A stretch of 64,000 nucleotides of DNA from Hymenobacter tibetensis. Lineage in GTDB: Bacteria > Bacteroidota > Bacteroidia > Cytophagales > Hymenobacteraceae. Made by a program: the position numbers and the translations under genes. Below the pieces are notes generated by a model, which made no database searches, had not been told where the DNA came from, and worked only from the letters and a program-made list of their open reading frames with translations. Within the stretch, counting starts at the first letter, position 1, and every line of letters begins with the position of its first letter. The stretch is from NCBI RefSeq assembly GCF_022827545.1, contig NZ_CP094669.1, positions 772,001 through 836,000 of the forward strand, given 5' to 3'. This document shows positions 43,319-53,696 of this stretch, in pieces.

Positions 43319-45685
43319 CTAGTTGGTTCCGCCACCGCCACCACTGGTACTGCTGCCAGGCTTCTGCTCTTTCTGCTGCATGGAAGTCTGTTGTTGCATG
43401 GGGTTGGGTTGGCTGCGCTGTTGCTGCTCGAACAGCTCGAAGCGCGACGGCGCGGCTTTTTGGGGCCAAGCGTTGTTGCTCAAGTCGGTGTCGGCGGTTT
43501 CCAGGTAGGGGTCCAGCACGAAGCTTACCACCGGCTTTTCGGTGATGAAGACCTTGGTTACCTCGGCGTTGTTCTTGCGCCAGATTTCGGCCGGAATGTT
43601 TACCACTTCCTGCTTGCCATCCTCGTAGGTCATCTGCACGACAACCGGCATGGTAAGGCCGCCTACGTTTTTCAAACTCAACTCATAGAAGTTCAAGCCA
43701 GCGCTGAGACGCTTTTGCTGCTCGGGCGAGAGGGCTTTCACAACCTGCTGGTACCGCTGCTTGTCGGCATCGGTGGTGGCCAGGGGGTCGTAGTTGTTGT
43801 AGAAGTCTTTTAGCTCGGGCTTATCATCTACCAAGGTCTTTTTGATGTCTTGGAGGTTGCGCTGCTGCGAGAGTGTCTGCGGGGCGCTGTTGAGCTGCTG
43901 GCGCTTGACGGTGTTTTCTAGCTCGGGGTTCTTGGAGTCTATCTTGTACCACTTCACGGCTTCCAGTGCCAGATCGGAGTGGTCGGTGGTGTAGAACCAG
44001 CCGCGCCAGAACCAGTCGAGGTCGGTGCCGGAGGCGTCTTCCATGGTGCGGAAGAAGTCGGCGGGCTCGGGGTGCTTGTAGGCCCAGCGGCGGGCATACT
44101 CTTTGAACGCGTAGTCGAAGAGCTGCCGACCCATGATAGTTTCGCGCAGGATGTTGAGGCCAGTAGCAGGCTTGGCGTAGGCGTTCGGCCCAAACTGCAG
44201 CACCGACTCCGAGTTGGTCATAATCGGGGTTTGCAGGTTCTTGCCAGTGCGCATGTAGTCCACAATATTCTTGGGCTCACCGCGGCGCGACGGGTAGTTC
44301 CGCTCCCATTCTTGCTCGGTAAGGAACTGCACAAAGGTGTTGAGGCCCTCGTCCATCCAAGTCCACTGCCGCTCGTCGGAGTTCACAATCATCGGGAAGA
44401 AGTTGTGCCCTACTTCGTGAATAATCACCGAAATCATCCCGTATTTCCGGTCGGCGGTGTAAGTGCCGTCCTTCTCGGGGCGGCCACCGTTGAAGCAGAT
44501 CATCGGGTACTCCATGCCACCTACGGGGCCGTGCACCGAAATAGCCACGGGGTAGGCGTACGGAATCGTGAATTTCGAGTAGGTCTTGATGGTATGTGCT
44601 ACCACTTCGGTTGAGTACTTGCCCCACAGTGGGTTGCCCTCCTTGGGGTAATAGCTCATGCACATCACCGGCACGCCATCCTGCTTGATGCCCATGGCAT
44701 CCCAGATGAACTTCCGGGACGAAGCCCAGGCAAAGTCGCGTACGTTTTTGGCGCTGTAGGTCCAGGTCTTGGTGCCGCCAGCGCGCTTCTGCTCAGCTTG
44801 CTCGGCCTCCATAGGCGTTACAATCAGCACTGGCTTTTTGGCATTTACAGCCTCCGCCAGCCGCTGCCGCTGCCGCGACGACAATACCTCCGAGGCGTTT
44901 TGGAGCGTACCCGTAGCACCCACCACGTGGTCGGCTGGGGCTGTGATGCTCACCTTGTAGTCGCCGAAAGGCAGCGCGAATTCGCCGTTGCCGAGGAACT
45001 GCTTGTGCTGCCAGCCTTGGTTGTCGGAGTAGACGGCCATGCGCGGGTAGAACTGCGCTATTTCGTAGAGGTAGTTTTTGTCCTCGGGAAAATACTCGTA
45101 GCCGCTGCGCTGGGTGATTTTGGTTTGGTCGTTGATGTTGTAGCTCCACGCTAGGCTGAACGTAACAGCTTGCCGCGGCCGGAGCGGCGTGGGCAGGTCC
45201 ACGCGCATCATGGTGTGGTTGATGACGTAGGGCAAGGCTTTGCCACCTTTCATCTTCACTTCCGAAATCTTGAAGCCACCATCAAACTCACTGCGCTGCA
45301 AGTAGTCCAGAGCCTGGAACGACATGCGGTCCTGAATCTGACCAACCTGGGTGGAGGTGGTGATGGACGTTTTGTCCATGATGTTCTGATCGAGTTGCAC
45401 CCACAGGTAAGTCAGCACATCAGGAGACAAGTTGGTGTAGGTGATATCCTCGGAGCCCGTGATAGACTGGGTGTTGTCGTCGAGCTTAACGCGGATGTTG
45501 TAGTCGGCGCGCTGCTGCCAGTAGTCGACGCCAGGCGCGCCAGAAGCCGTGCGGTACGCGTTGGGCGTCGGCAGATCCGTGCCGAGCTGGGCAAACTTAT
45601 CGGTGCCGGAATTAGTGGTTTGAGCCAGTGCCGGCCCAGCCAGCAGCAACGCCAGACTGGCAACTGGCAGTAATAGTTTAGTCAT
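43319..45685 (-). CDS. M1-family metallo-aminopeptidase, exported
   Basis: A 788-residue zinc aminopeptidase, probably periplasmic or surface-exposed. Signal peptide LLLPVASLALLLAGPALA. The N-terminal saddle domain (residues 40-230: LTPYLWVQLDQ-type strands, here VLTYLWVQLDQN) is followed by the exopeptidase motif GPVGGMEYPMICFNG and the zinc site HEVGHNFFPMIVNSDER (residues 423-427 for HEVGH), with the third ligand in WTWMDEGLNTFVQF. C-terminal sandwich domain (KNVGGLTMPVVVQMTYEDG) and a low-complexity, Gln/Ser/Gly-rich tail (RSQPNPMQQQTSMQQKEQK). The tail is unusual for the family. Separate unit. Confidence 0.93.
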   Translation of the reverse strand: MTKLLLPVASLALLLAGPALAQTTNSGTDKFAQLGTDLPTPNAYRTASGAPGVDYWQQRADYNIRVKLDDNTQSITGSEDITYTNLSPDVLTYLWVQLDQNIMDKTSITTSTQVGQIQDRMSFQALDYLQRSEFDGGFKISEVKMKGGKALPYVINHTMMRVDLPTPLRPRQAVTFSLAWSYNINDQTKITQRSGYEYFPEDKNYLYEIAQFYPRMAVYSDNQGWQHKQFLGNGEFALPFGDYKVSITAPADHVVGATGTLQNASEVLSSRQRQRLAEAVNAKKPVLIVTPMEAEQAEQKRAGGTKTWTYSAKNVRDFAWASSRKFIWDAMGIKQDGVPVMCMSYYPKEGNPLWGKYSTEVVAHTIKTYSKFTIPYAYPVAISVHGPVGGMEYPMICFNGGRPEKDGTYTADRKYGMISVIIHEVGHNFFPMIVNSDERQWTWMDEGLNTFVQFLTEQEWERNYPSRRGEPKNIVDYMRTGKNLQTPIMTNSESVLQFGPNAYAKPATGLNILRETIMGRQLFDYAFKEYARRWAYKHPEPADFFRTMEDASGTDLDWFWRGWFYTTDHSDLALEAVKWYKIDSKNPELENTVKRQQLNSAPQTLSQQRNLQDIKKTLVDDKPELKDFYNNYDPLATTDADKQRYQQVVKALSPEQQKRLSAGLNFYELSLKNVGGLTMPVVVQMTYEDGKQEVVNIPAEIWRKNNAEVTKVFITEKPVVSFVLDPYLETADTDLSNNAWPQKAAPSRFELFEQQQRSQPNPMQQQTSMQQKEQKPGSSTSGGGGGTN

Positions 45686-45908
45686 GTTTCAAGGAAAAGC
45701 AGGAAGGCCGAAGAGGTAAAATTACGAGAAATCTGCCGCCGGATTTGCAAGGACTCAACGGAATGGCCGGCGTTGCATACGTAGCAGCGAAACACATCAG
45801 CCACTGGAAATAAATTCCAAGCGCCACTGCGAAATAGTTGATTATCATGTCAAAAGCTGTCTGATGCTATGTGACCCTACTGGCACAGCACGTTGTCTGC
45901 CGCTCGTG

Positions 45909-46520
45909 TCAAGACATCAACTGCTCTAGCAGCAGTACCGTGGCAATGCCAGCAGCGGCGCCAGTTACGAACAGCAGCCAGTCGCGGCGGGCCGCGCCGA
46001 AAATGCGCAGCAGAACAAAGCCGACCAGTAGAATGACGCCCACAATAAGCAATTGCCCTAGTTCAACCCCCACATTAAACGCCAAAAGTTCTAGCACTGG
46101 CCGACTCTGCCGGCCCAGCAACTCACGTAGATAGCTGGAAAAACCTAACCCATGGATCAGCCCAAACACGGCTGCTACTAAGTTGGGCCAAGCGAGGACT
46201 ATAGGATCTGGCCGTCGGCGGGTAGGCAGCCTTTCGCCCGTACGGCCCATTTCTGTGGTGTTGAGCAAACAAGTCAGCAGAATGGTTACCGGAATCAATA
46301 GCTCAATCAGTTTGGGGCTGTACTGCACAACGCCCATAGTGGCCAGCGCCAGCGTGAGCGAGTGGCCAATGGTAAAACTCGTTACTAGGGCCACCACCCG
46401 CCGCCAGTCGCGCAGTACATAGGGTGCGCACAGCGCCAGCAGGAACACGATATGGTCGTGGGCCCGCAGGTTGAAGATGTGGTAGAAGCCGAGTTGGAGG
46501 TAGGTTTGAAATACCGACAT
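45909..46520 (-). CDS. HupE/UreJ-like membrane protein
   Basis: A 203-residue integral membrane protein with about six helices. FYHIFNLRAHDHIVFLLAL, TSFTIGHSLTLALATMG and FGLIHGLGFSSYLRELL carry the His-rich helices of the HupE/UreJ_2 family (HDH, GHS, HGLGF), linked to nickel or cobalt transport in hydrogenase/urease operons. No hydrogenase or urease gene is near, so the metal role is not supported by context. In Bacteroidota this protein often stands alone. Confidence 0.85.
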   Translation of the reverse strand: MSVFQTYLQLGFYHIFNLRAHDHIVFLLALCAPYVLRDWRRVVALVTSFTIGHSLTLALATMGVVQYSPKLIELLIPVTILLTCLLNTTEMGRTGERLPTRRRPDPIVLAWPNLVAAVFGLIHGLGFSSYLRELLGRQSRPVLELLAFNVGVELGQLLIVGVILLVGFVLLRIFGAARRDWLLFVTGAAAGIATVLLLEQLMS

Positions 46521-46665
46521 AGCGCAAATCTACACAAGCCAGGTAAGGTTAACTTGTGTTGAGCTTTCGTGGAGGCCAGAGCCAAACATAGCAAATGGCT
46601 TACGATAGTGGGAGCAAGGCCTTTGTGTAACGGAGTGGTAAACAGCTGCTGCCTTATGGAGTAAC

Positions 46666-46713
46666 GCACAGAAAAAGCCCCGTTGGTATCAACCAACGGG
46701 GCTTTTTCTGTGC
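46666..46713. terminator. Strong terminator between the 46760 gene and hupE-like gene
   Basis: 22-bp perfect stem (46666-46687 with 46692-46713) and loop ATCA, core GCCCCGTTGGT flanked by A and T tracts. It ends the leftward lipoprotein gene. Confidence 0.93.
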
Positions 46714-46759
46714 AGTGTGGCTTCCATCGTCAGAGGCGTAGACAAAGCCACTTCAGAGC

Positions 46760-47767
46760 TTAAAAGCGCGCCTTTACAATCTCGAAGAACGAGGAAGTAG
46801 CCTGATAAGGATACAATACGTAGGCATCGGTTAGGCCGCGGCGCGTGATGGTAGTGGGGCTAACAGGGCCGGTGGCAAACGTGCCGGTGGTACTGGAAGT
46901 GGCCCAGTTGTCGGTGCTAGACAAGCGGAAGACGGTGGTTTGGCTGCCCGATACAATCAGCAAGGTTTGCGGGGTGGACAACAACAGCCCGTCGGCTCCT
47001 ACCAAGTTCTGGTTGGTAGTCACGCGGGAGAAGCCACCCGGATTGTTGATAGGGACTTTAAACAAGGTGCCGTCGTTGGATTTCGCTACTAGCAGGTAGC
47101 CGCTTGGGTGAAAAACGATGCCGTTCAGTCCGAAGCCTGTACCTCCGCTTAACTGTGGGTCTTCCAAGAAAACCGACGCATTGCCCTGCAAATCCACTTT
47201 GTAGATGATGGGCGAAGAGCTGTCAGTTACGTAGGCATTGCCTTGCAAATCAACGGTTATGTCGTTGGCGAAGTGGTTTTGGCCAGGCCGTAGGGCGCCC
47301 AGATCCACGTACCGGGTGAGGCTGCCGTTGCGAGCATTGAAAATAGCCAGTGCGGCCAACCGGCGCAACGTAGCGGGCGTGGAGCGGGTGGTGTTGGCCC
47401 CGTTGTCTGACACGGCTGCTAACAACCGGTTGCGGCTGATGTCGAGGTTCAACCCGATGGTGGAAATTAGGCGCGCATCATCGGCAAACTGGGTGTACGT
47501 GCTGTCGTCCTTCACGGCGCCAATACGGCCACGGGTGCGGGAGCTTACCAGAAAGCGCCGGTTCAGCTCATCGTACTGTATGCCCTCAGGCGACACGCCC
47601 GCCTGTGCTACTCTGATGCGGGAAGGAGCAACTGGAAAGGAAATATTGCCATCATCGTCGACGCAGCCAGGCAGCAATCCTGCTATACCCAACGCTAGAG
47701 CTGCTAAACGAACGAAACGAGGCAAGGCAAACCGCTTGGTTTGGTTGAACGAGGAAGAGTGGGACAT
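46760..47767 (-). CDS. Beta-propeller lipoprotein (SMP-30/gluconolactonase-like)
   Basis: A 335-residue exported protein. The N-terminus has a basic start and hydrophobic core LAALALGIAGLLPGC, a lipobox with Cys at about residue 35. The rest is a six-bladed beta-propeller: SPEGIQYDELNRRFLVSSRT, IGLNLDISRNRLLAAVSDN, FANDITVDLQGNAYVTDS, SPIIYKVDLQGNASVF, GLNGIVFHPSGYLLVAKSND, VGADGLLLSTPQTLLIVSG. The NDITVD and GLNGIV motifs are typical of SMP-30/NHL-like propellers. Ligand or enzymatic function is unknown. Confidence 0.82.
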   Translation of the reverse strand: MSHSSSFNQTKRFALPRFVRLAALALGIAGLLPGCVDDDGNISFPVAPSRIRVAQAGVSPEGIQYDELNRRFLVSSRTRGRIGAVKDDSTYTQFADDARLISTIGLNLDISRNRLLAAVSDNGANTTRSTPATLRRLAALAIFNARNGSLTRYVDLGALRPGQNHFANDITVDLQGNAYVTDSSSPIIYKVDLQGNASVFLEDPQLSGGTGFGLNGIVFHPSGYLLVAKSNDGTLFKVPINNPGGFSRVTTNQNLVGADGLLLSTPQTLLIVSGSQTTVFRLSSTDNWATSSTTGTFATGPVSPTTITRRGLTDAYVLYPYQATSSFFEIVKARF

Positions 47768-48178
47768 AGAAGCGAGAGTTAAAGAACGAGAATTCAGACG
47801 GCTACACTATACGTACAGCAACAGGAAGTAAGCACCCAAAATGGCACTATCTGCTGACGTAATAGTACTCCTAAACTCGTAATCAACCGGCAGGTTTACA
47901 CTGCTGTTCAGGTCTCCACTACACTCATCTTACGGTAGTTAGCCCTTGTTAATGCGTTTAACAGCTGCTGAGCGCAACCTACGTGATTTTGCTTACGTGT
48001 TGTTCAGCTCGATTTTGACAAGATCTTGCACAGGACAAGTGCTATACTTAAATAAATAGGACAATTAAATCATAATAGTATAAACTCAACAGTATATAGT
48101 AGATTTGATCTGAATTCTGTCCTCTTTCTACTTATTCAATACACCGCGTAGTAGCCATCTTTGCTATGCGCTATCGTT
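47768..48178 (+). other. AT-rich intergenic region with candidate promoter
   Basis: No supported gene. From about 48030 to 48130 the sequence is AT-rich. TAGATTTG at 48100-48107 matches the -7 consensus, 72 nt before the ATG at 48179, but no TTTG sits at the right distance upstream. A short palindrome CAAGATCTTG lies at 48019-48028. Confidence 0.45.
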
Positions 48179-49111
48179 ATGAGAAAACAAGTACTCATCA
48201 CCTGCCTCGCTTTGAGCATAGGCACTAGCACTTTTGCGCAACAACCTGTTGCTCCAACTTCTCCCGCCTCGGCAGCTGTTCCCGTTCCAACTGCACTCTC
48301 TCCTTTAACCCGAGCAGACACTGCCCGGGCTGTGCATGAGCTATTTCGGAGCCGCCGCGGAGGCGGCATTGGGTGGTTTGCGTTGGGTACAGCAGGCATG
48401 TTAGCCGCTATCTTGCCAGCTCAGCAGTCTACTAGTGCCGGAGTATGGACGCCCGGTGTAGTTGCTGGCTCCGCATTGGTAGGCGTTGGGCTAAACAAGG
48501 GCATTCAGTTCCGGCGAAGCCGTGAGCGGCGCGTACTGCGGGAGTTAGCTGCTACTGGCCACTTGCCAGTTAGTGTCAGCCGGCGTTTGAAGGGAAACTT
48601 CTTGCCTCTGCATGGTACCGCTTCAGAAGACAATCCATTACTGGCTAAAGGGGTTGCGCCGCGCAGTTCTACGCCCAGCATCATGGCTGCCACTCCAGCG
48701 CAGGTGCTAGCCGATGCCCAGCAAGATACCCTCGATGCCGTGCAAGGATTTTTCAATGCCAAGCGCCTTGGTGGGCAGTTGCCCATTCTGCTAGCGTTGC
48801 CAGCATTGCGCATCATGACTGGTTCCACTGCCACCAGCAACTCTGGTCCGTCTTACGTGCAATCCCAAAACGACGAGCCATCCGGAGGGCAAGTAGCCGC
48901 GGGCTTGCTATTGGCGGCGGGCGGGGTTACGTACATGTTCGTGCATAATGCTCCCTATTCAGACGCTAAGTTTGCTGAGCTGCGTGCCAGCTACCTGGCC
49001 GGTACTCCATTGCCCCCAGCTATCCGGACCCGACTAAAGGAAAAGCACATTGCAGCAGGGCGTACGTACCGCGCAAGAATGGAACGCAAAGCTGCCCGCC
49101 GCCGCAGGTAG
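48179..49111 (+). CDS. Exported protein with an internal duplication
   Basis: A 310-residue exported protein of no known family. ATG 48179 opens a signal peptide (MRKQVLITCLALSIGTSTFA). Two halves resemble each other: DTARAVHELFRSRRGGGIGW (about residues 46-65) with DTLDAVQGFFNAKRLGGQLP (about 185-204), each followed by one or two hydrophobic helices, and then RRVLRELAATGHLPVSVSRR with FAELRASYLAGTPLPPAIRT. So the protein is a tandem of one helix-TM-helix unit, each about 140 residues, separated by a linker (GVAPRSSTPSIMAATPAQVL). It ends in a basic tail (RMERKAARRRR). Function unknown. Confidence 0.75.
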   Translation: MRKQVLITCLALSIGTSTFAQQPVAPTSPASAAVPVPTALSPLTRADTARAVHELFRSRRGGGIGWFALGTAGMLAAILPAQQSTSAGVWTPGVVAGSALVGVGLNKGIQFRRSRERRVLRELAATGHLPVSVSRRLKGNFLPLHGTASEDNPLLAKGVAPRSSTPSIMAATPAQVLADAQQDTLDAVQGFFNAKRLGGQLPILLALPALRIMTGSTATSNSGPSYVQSQNDEPSGGQVAAGLLLAAGGVTYMFVHNAPYSDAKFAELRASYLAGTPLPPAIRTRLKEKHIAAGRTYRARMERKAARRRR

Positions 49112-49160
49112 GTCTGCGTTTGGCCCTGCTCAAGCAACAGATTGGGTGCAGTGCCACAAA

Positions 49161-49199
49161 AAAACAGCCCCGCTGGCACTATGCCGGCGGGGCTGTTTT
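49161..49199. terminator. Terminator of the duplicated-domain gene
   Basis: AAAACAGCCCCGC pairs with GCGGGGCTGTTTT, with additional GGC/GCC pairing towards an ACTAT loop. Lies 50 nt beyond the stop at 49111. Confidence 0.9.
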
Positions 49200-49230
49200 G
49201 TGTGAGGGCAGTTGTTAGCGCAACCGCCTT

Positions 49231-49422
49231 CTACTCTTGCCCAAGTTGTTTGTCTTCCTGAGTGCTCTTCTTGTCTACCTGCTCGGTCTTGGGTTCGGTG
49301 TCAATGAACCGCTCGCGCTTCTGATGAATAGGAGCAGCTCCGGTGAGTCCAACTCCCGCCGCCGCCAGCAACAGCATAGCTACCAAGCCAACCATCCGAA
49401 GGAACTGTTTAACGTCTTTCAT
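49231..49422 (-). CDS. Small membrane-anchored protein
   Basis: A 63-residue protein: short basic start (MKDVKQFLRMVG), one hydrophobic helix (LVAMLLLAAAGVGLTG), then a highly charged tail (HQKRERFIDTEPKTEQVDKK and STQEDKQLGQE). It could be a single-pass membrane protein with a polar tail. It lies downstream of clpB but beyond clpB's terminator, with another terminator after it on the opposite strand gene. Coding is supported mainly by composition and isolation; no homology recognised. Confidence 0.5.
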   Translation of the reverse strand: MKDVKQFLRMVGLVAMLLLAAAGVGLTGAAPIHQKRERFIDTEPKTEQVDKKSTQEDKQLGQE

Positions 49423-49448
49423 AAGCAGTTGTATGGGGTAGAAAAGAA

Positions 49449-49483
49449 AAACGCCCTGCTAGCGCAATACTAACAGGGCGTTT
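49449..49483 (-). terminator. Terminator of clpB
   Basis: AAACGCCCTG (49449-49458) and CAGGGCGTTT (49474-49483), 10-bp stem with a 15-nt loop, 29 nt after the clpB stop; minus strand ends in TTTTTC. Confidence 0.85.
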
Positions 49484-49511
49484 CAGGTATCAGAATTTCA
49501 GAACGGTTGAA

Positions 49512-52127
49512 TTACACGCCTGGAATTTCCACGTCCACGTTCAGGAAGCGAATCTGCCCGTCTTCGAGCACGGCTTCCACCACGGCGTCCTTGCTCACGC
49601 GGCCCGACAAGATGTCCTTCGACAACTCATTCAGTACCAGGCGTTGCAATACACGCTTCAAGGGGCGAGCACCGAACTGCGGGTCGAAGCCTTGCTCGCC
49701 GAGGAAGTCGAGTACCTCATCGGTGGCTTCCAGACGGATTCCGGCTTCTTCCAGGCGCTGCTGAATCTGCCGGAACTGGATGTCCACAATCTTGCGAATC
49801 TCGCGACGCTTGAGCGGCTGGAACATCACGATTTCATCGATGCGGTTCAGGAACTCGGGGCGCATGTGGCCTTTCAGGCGCTCTATTACTTCCTCGCGGG
49901 TGCGGTCCACCACTTCGTCGTGGTTGTACTCGTTCAGCTCTTTGAAATTGCGCTGAATAATGTCGGCACCCGTGTTGGAGGTCATGATGATGATGGTGTT
50001 CTTGAAGTTCGCCACCCGGCCTTTGTTGTCGGTGAGGCGGCCATCATCTAGCACTTGCAGCAAGATGTTGAACACATCGGGGTGGGCCTTCTCGATTTCG
50101 TCGAGCAGAATCACCGAGTACGGCTTGCGGCGCACGGCTTCCGTCAGCTGACCACCTTCGTCGTAACCCACGTAGCCCGGAGGCGCTCCAATCAGGCGCG
50201 ACACGGCGTGGCGCTCCTGGTACTCACTCATGTCGATGCGCACCATGCTGTTCTCATCGTTGAACAAGTACTCGGCCAAGGCCTTGGCCAGCTCGGTTTT
50301 ACCTACACCAGTTGTACCTAGGAAGATAAATGAGCCAATCGGGCGCTTTGGGTCTTGCAAACCAGCCCGCGAACGGCGCACGGCATCGGAAATAGCGCCA
50401 ATGGCTTCCGTCTGGCCGGCTACGCGCTTGCCTAACTCTTGCTCCAGATTCAGCAGCTTCTCGCGGTCCGACTGCAGCATCTTGCTTACCGGAATGCCGG
50501 TCCACTTGGCTACTACCTCGGCAATGTCCTCGTGGGTTACTACCTCTTGCAGCATGTGGCCTCCGTCTTTGTTGGCGTTAGCTTCGTCCTGCAAGGTTTT
50601 CAGCTTGGCTTCGGCTTCCTGGATTTTGCCGTAGCGCAGCTCCGCCACGCGGCCGTAGTCGCCTTGGCGTTCGGCTTGTTCGGCTTCCACCTTGAAGCGC
50701 TCAATGGCTTCCTTCTGCTCTTGGATGTTGGTCAGCACTGACTTCTCGTTTTCCCACTGCGCCTTTAAGGCGTCGCGCTGGCTGGAGAGGTCGGCAATGT
50801 CCTTGTTGAGCACGTTCTCCCGGTCCACGTTCTCCTCGCGGCGGATGGCTTCGCGCTCGATTTCCAGCTGCATGATGCGGCGCTGCACTTCGTCGAGCTC
50901 CACGGGCATGGAGTTCAACTCGATGCGCAGCTTGGCGGCGGCTTCGTCCATCAAGTCAATGGCCTTATCGGGCAGGAACCGGTCGGTGATGTAACGCGAA
51001 CTAAGCTCTACGGCCGCAATTACAGCGTCATCAGTAATGCGCACGCCGTGGTGCAGCTCGTATTTCTCCTTGATGCCGCGCATGATGCTGATGGCGTCCT
51101 CTATGGTCGGCTCATCTACCATCACCGCCTGGAAACGACGCTCCAACGCCTTGTCCTTCTCGATGTACTTCTGATACTCCTTGAGGGTGGTAGCGCCGAT
51201 GGAGTGCAACTCACCGCGAGCCAGAGCCGGCTTGAGCAGGTTGGCGGCGTCCATAGCGCCCTCGCCGCCCGCCCCAGCGCCGATCAGCGTGTGCATCTCG
51301 TCGATGAACAAAATGATCTGGCCTTCCGAATCGGTTACTTCTTTGATGACGGACTTGAGGCGCTCCTCGAATTCGCCCTTGTACTTGGCGCCGGCAATGA
51401 GCAAGCCCATGTCCAGCGACATAATGACTTTGTCCTTGAGGTTTTCGGGCACGTCGCCGGCCACAATGCGTTGGGCCAGACCCTCGACAATGGCGGTTTT
51501 ACCAACGCCCGGCTCACCGAGCAGGACCGGGTTGTTCTTGGTACGGCGGCTCAGAATCTGGAGTACGCGGCGGATTTCTTCGTCGCGGCCGATTACCGGG
51601 TCCATCTTGCCGGTGCGCACTTGCTCGTTGAGGTTGCGGGCGTAGCGGTTGAGGCTCTGGTATTGGTCTTCGGCAGTCTGGCTGGTCACCTTGCGGCCCC
51701 CGCGCAGCTCCTTAATAGCCGCTTTTAAGTCTTTCTCGTTGAAGCCGGCATCCTTCATCAGGGTAGCTACGGCATCTTTGCCGCCCAGCAATCCCAGTAG
51801 CAGGTGTTCCACCGACACATACTCATCGTCAAACTCTTTCAGGAAGCCGGTAGCGCGCTGCAGAGCGGCGGCCGCTTCGTTGGAGAGGTACGGCGAACCG
51901 CCACTTACTTTGGGGTAGCCCGTTACGATGGCATCGAGGCGGGGCGTGAGAATGTTCAGGTTCACACCCAGCTTCTTAGCCAGAAACGACAGCACATTTT
52001 CGTCGCTCTGGAAGAGGCCCTTCAGCAGGTGGCCCGTTTCGATGGCCTGCTGCTGGTTGCCCCCGGCAATTTCAGTGGCCTTCTGCACGGCCTCCTGTGC
52101 CTTGATGGTATAGTTATTAAAGTTCAT
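49512..52127 (-). CDS. clpB: ATP-dependent disaggregase ClpB
   Basis: An 871-residue AAA+ chaperone that, with DnaK, extracts polypeptides from aggregates. N-terminal Clp repeats ([29 protein letters not shown]), AAA1 with Walker [16 protein letters not shown] and Walker [15 protein letters not shown], the long coiled-coil middle domain (about 400-530, with [20 protein letters not shown]), and AAA2 with [14 protein letters not shown] and [15 protein letters not shown] plus sensor and C-terminal domain. Length fits the long ClpB form. Usually heat-shock induced; I see no HrcA-type CIRCE element upstream, and no strong -7/-33 pair in the 132-bp leader. Confidence 0.97.
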   Translation of the reverse strand: MNFNNYTIKAQEAVQKATEIAGGNQQQAIETGHLLKGLFQSDENVLSFLAKKLGVNLNILTPRLDAIVTGYPKVSGGSPYLSNEAAAALQRATGFLKEFDDEYVSVEHLLLGLLGGKDAVATLMKDAGFNEKDLKAAIKELRGGRKVTSQTAEDQYQSLNRYARNLNEQVRTGKMDPVIGRDEEIRRVLQILSRRTKNNPVLLGEPGVGKTAIVEGLAQRIVAGDVPENLKDKVIMSLDMGLLIAGAKYKGEFEERLKSVIKEVTDSEGQIILFIDEMHTLIGAGAGGEGAMDAANLLKPALARGELHSIGATTLKEYQKYIEKDKALERRFQAVMVDEPTIEDAISIMRGIKEKYELHHGVRITDDAVIAAVELSSRYITDRFLPDKAIDLMDEAAAKLRIELNSMPVELDEVQRRIMQLEIEREAIRREENVDRENVLNKDIADLSSQRDALKAQWENEKSVLTNIQEQKEAIERFKVEAEQAERQGDYGRVAELRYGKIQEAEAKLKTLQDEANANKDGGHMLQEVVTHEDIAEVVAKWTGIPVSKMLQSDREKLLNLEQELGKRVAGQTEAIGAISDAVRRSRAGLQDPKRPIGSFIFLGTTGVGKTELAKALAEYLFNDENSMVRIDMSEYQERHAVSRLIGAPPGYVGYDEGGQLTEAVRRKPYSVILLDEIEKAHPDVFNILLQVLDDGRLTDNKGRVANFKNTIIIMTSNTGADIIQRNFKELNEYNHDEVVDRTREEVIERLKGHMRPEFLNRIDEIVMFQPLKRREIRKIVDIQFRQIQQRLEEAGIRLEATDEVLDFLGEQGFDPQFGARPLKRVLQRLVLNELSKDILSGRVSKDAVVEAVLEDGQIRFLNVDVEIPGV

Positions 52128-52259
52128 GGCTGCTAAGATCTAGGTAGGTCCTCCGGGTTAGGAAGTTCTACGAGTGCCTAGCAAATGGGGTGCAGAAGAG
52201 TTTTTACTGACTTTTTGGCGGAAATAGATTAAGCGTTATTGGATAATCAAGCCAAAATT

Positions 52260-53696
52260 TCAGTTTATAGCAATCTGCCGAATCTTGTCTGATAAGAAAC
52301 TATCGATAAAATTGTCATTCCAATTATCATAATTGTTAAGCATAGTAATTATATCAGAATCTACCAAAGGCACGATAAGTCCTCTATTGTCTCTGTACGT
52401 GTCCCTTGCTCTATCAATAAATACTTCACTATTGGATACTGTCCTGCATATTAAGAAGCCAACTCTACCTCTTCCTGGAGAAAATCGTCCTGAAAGTTGG
52501 TCAAATTCAGGATTACTTAGGTCAGCAGTATAATTCTTGCACTCTATCATAATATATGGACAATGCAAGTGCATATTTTCACCTAATCGAAAAAATATTC
52601 CGCTTTCAGCAGCATTATCAAACGTTAAATCAATGCGTTTTCTTCCATCGTGTATTTCCCTTTCTAATGTTGGATACAACAATTTTGGATAAAAAAGAAA
52701 CTCAAGCACAGCAGTAATTAGCCTGTGAAATTTCGTGGCACCATTATTTCCAGATTCAATGGAATTTAATTCATTTATAAGACGATTTTTAATTTCATTT
52801 ACATCAGTTCCTATCGAGCTGGGTAATTCCTGATTTGTAAGAGACTCATCCTTTGTGCTAAGTTTAAAATTCCCTAAAACGGTACCGTGTCTTCGTGTAA
52901 AGTCCGCTAAGAAGTCTTTTGAAAAGGGATTTTGCTCTTTGATTGACTTCTTAGTGACGAATCTTACCCCATTCTTTCGCTCTTGTACCAGAGCTGAATT
53001 CATTGTTAAATGCTCATTCTGCATGAACTCGAGAATAAACTTATTGTAATACTGCTCAGCGGTGTATTTTTTACTGAAAGATACTATTCCCTTAGGCACC
53101 AGTAAAATAACCCTGCCCCTAACCACTAGCATTTCATCTAATTCTTGTTCCCACCTCATGTTTTGTCTACTCCAATAGAATCCAGTGGGTACATCTTGAC
53201 GCATTATGATGCCATGCAAGCGGCATTGGGTTTGTGTATAAATTATAAGTTGTTTCTTAATAATGTTAGTTGTCATATCAGACAGCTTATCCTTGCCAAA
53301 ATTCCGAACGAATAACACAGTGTCTTCTAAGTCTTGTAGAAGCCCAGTCTGAATAGCTTGGCTACCTATAATATTGTCAAAAACATCATCAGCGTTTGAA
53401 GGGCCTACTCCTCTGCCCTTTGGTTGTCCTTGTGACATACCAAGGCATGTAGTGTTAGGTTCTTCGAGGTGCTCAAAGAGTAATTTTGCCTCATCTATTT
53501 GATTGTCACGAATTCTATTAATTACCTCTTGAAAAAAGCTTCTTAAAATTAGTGTAGACTCAATAGACCATTTGTCTTTTCTTAAACCTAAAAAGAAAGG
53601 ATCGAGAAATAATGGTAAGTCACCGGAAATATCTATGTCAACAAAATCTAATTCTGATTGTGTCCTATTTAAGTTGAATGCTTCGCTAATTTTCAC
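52260..53696 (-). CDS. Orphan protein with C-terminal PD-(D/E)XK nuclease signature
   Basis: A 478-residue protein I do not recognise as a whole. Residues 345-420 have the PD-(D/E)XK order: Asp356 in GRKRIDLTF, Glu385 and Lys387 in YIMIECKNYT, and Gln400 in PEFDQLSGRF, with a beta strand RVGFLICRTV after it, as in Mrr- and RecB-type nucleases. The N-terminal 330 residues start ISEAFNLNRTQSELDFVDID and contain a Gly-rich loop (GQPKGRGVGPS, 90-100) and helical regions. The gene is strikingly AT-rich against a GC-rich background and has no methyltransferase or helicase partner. A stand-alone nucleic-acid-targeting defence protein is my best inference. Confidence 0.72.
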   Translation of the reverse strand: MKISEAFNLNRTQSELDFVDIDISGDLPLFLDPFFLGLRKDKWSIESTLILRSFFQEVINRIRDNQIDEAKLLFEHLEEPNTTCLGMSQGQPKGRGVGPSNADDVFDNIIGSQAIQTGLLQDLEDTVLFVRNFGKDKLSDMTTNIIKKQLIIYTQTQCRLHGIIMRQDVPTGFYWSRQNMRWEQELDEMLVVRGRVILLVPKGIVSFSKKYTAEQYYNKFILEFMQNEHLTMNSALVQERKNGVRFVTKKSIKEQNPFSKDFLADFTRRHGTVLGNFKLSTKDESLTNQELPSSIGTDVNEIKNRLINELNSIESGNNGATKFHRLITAVLEFLFYPKLLYPTLEREIHDGRKRIDLTFDNAAESGIFFRLGENMHLHCPYIMIECKNYTADLSNPEFDQLSGRFSPGRGRVGFLICRTVSNSEVFIDRARDTYRDNRGLIVPLVDSDIITMLNNYDNWNDNFIDSFLSDKIRQIAIN

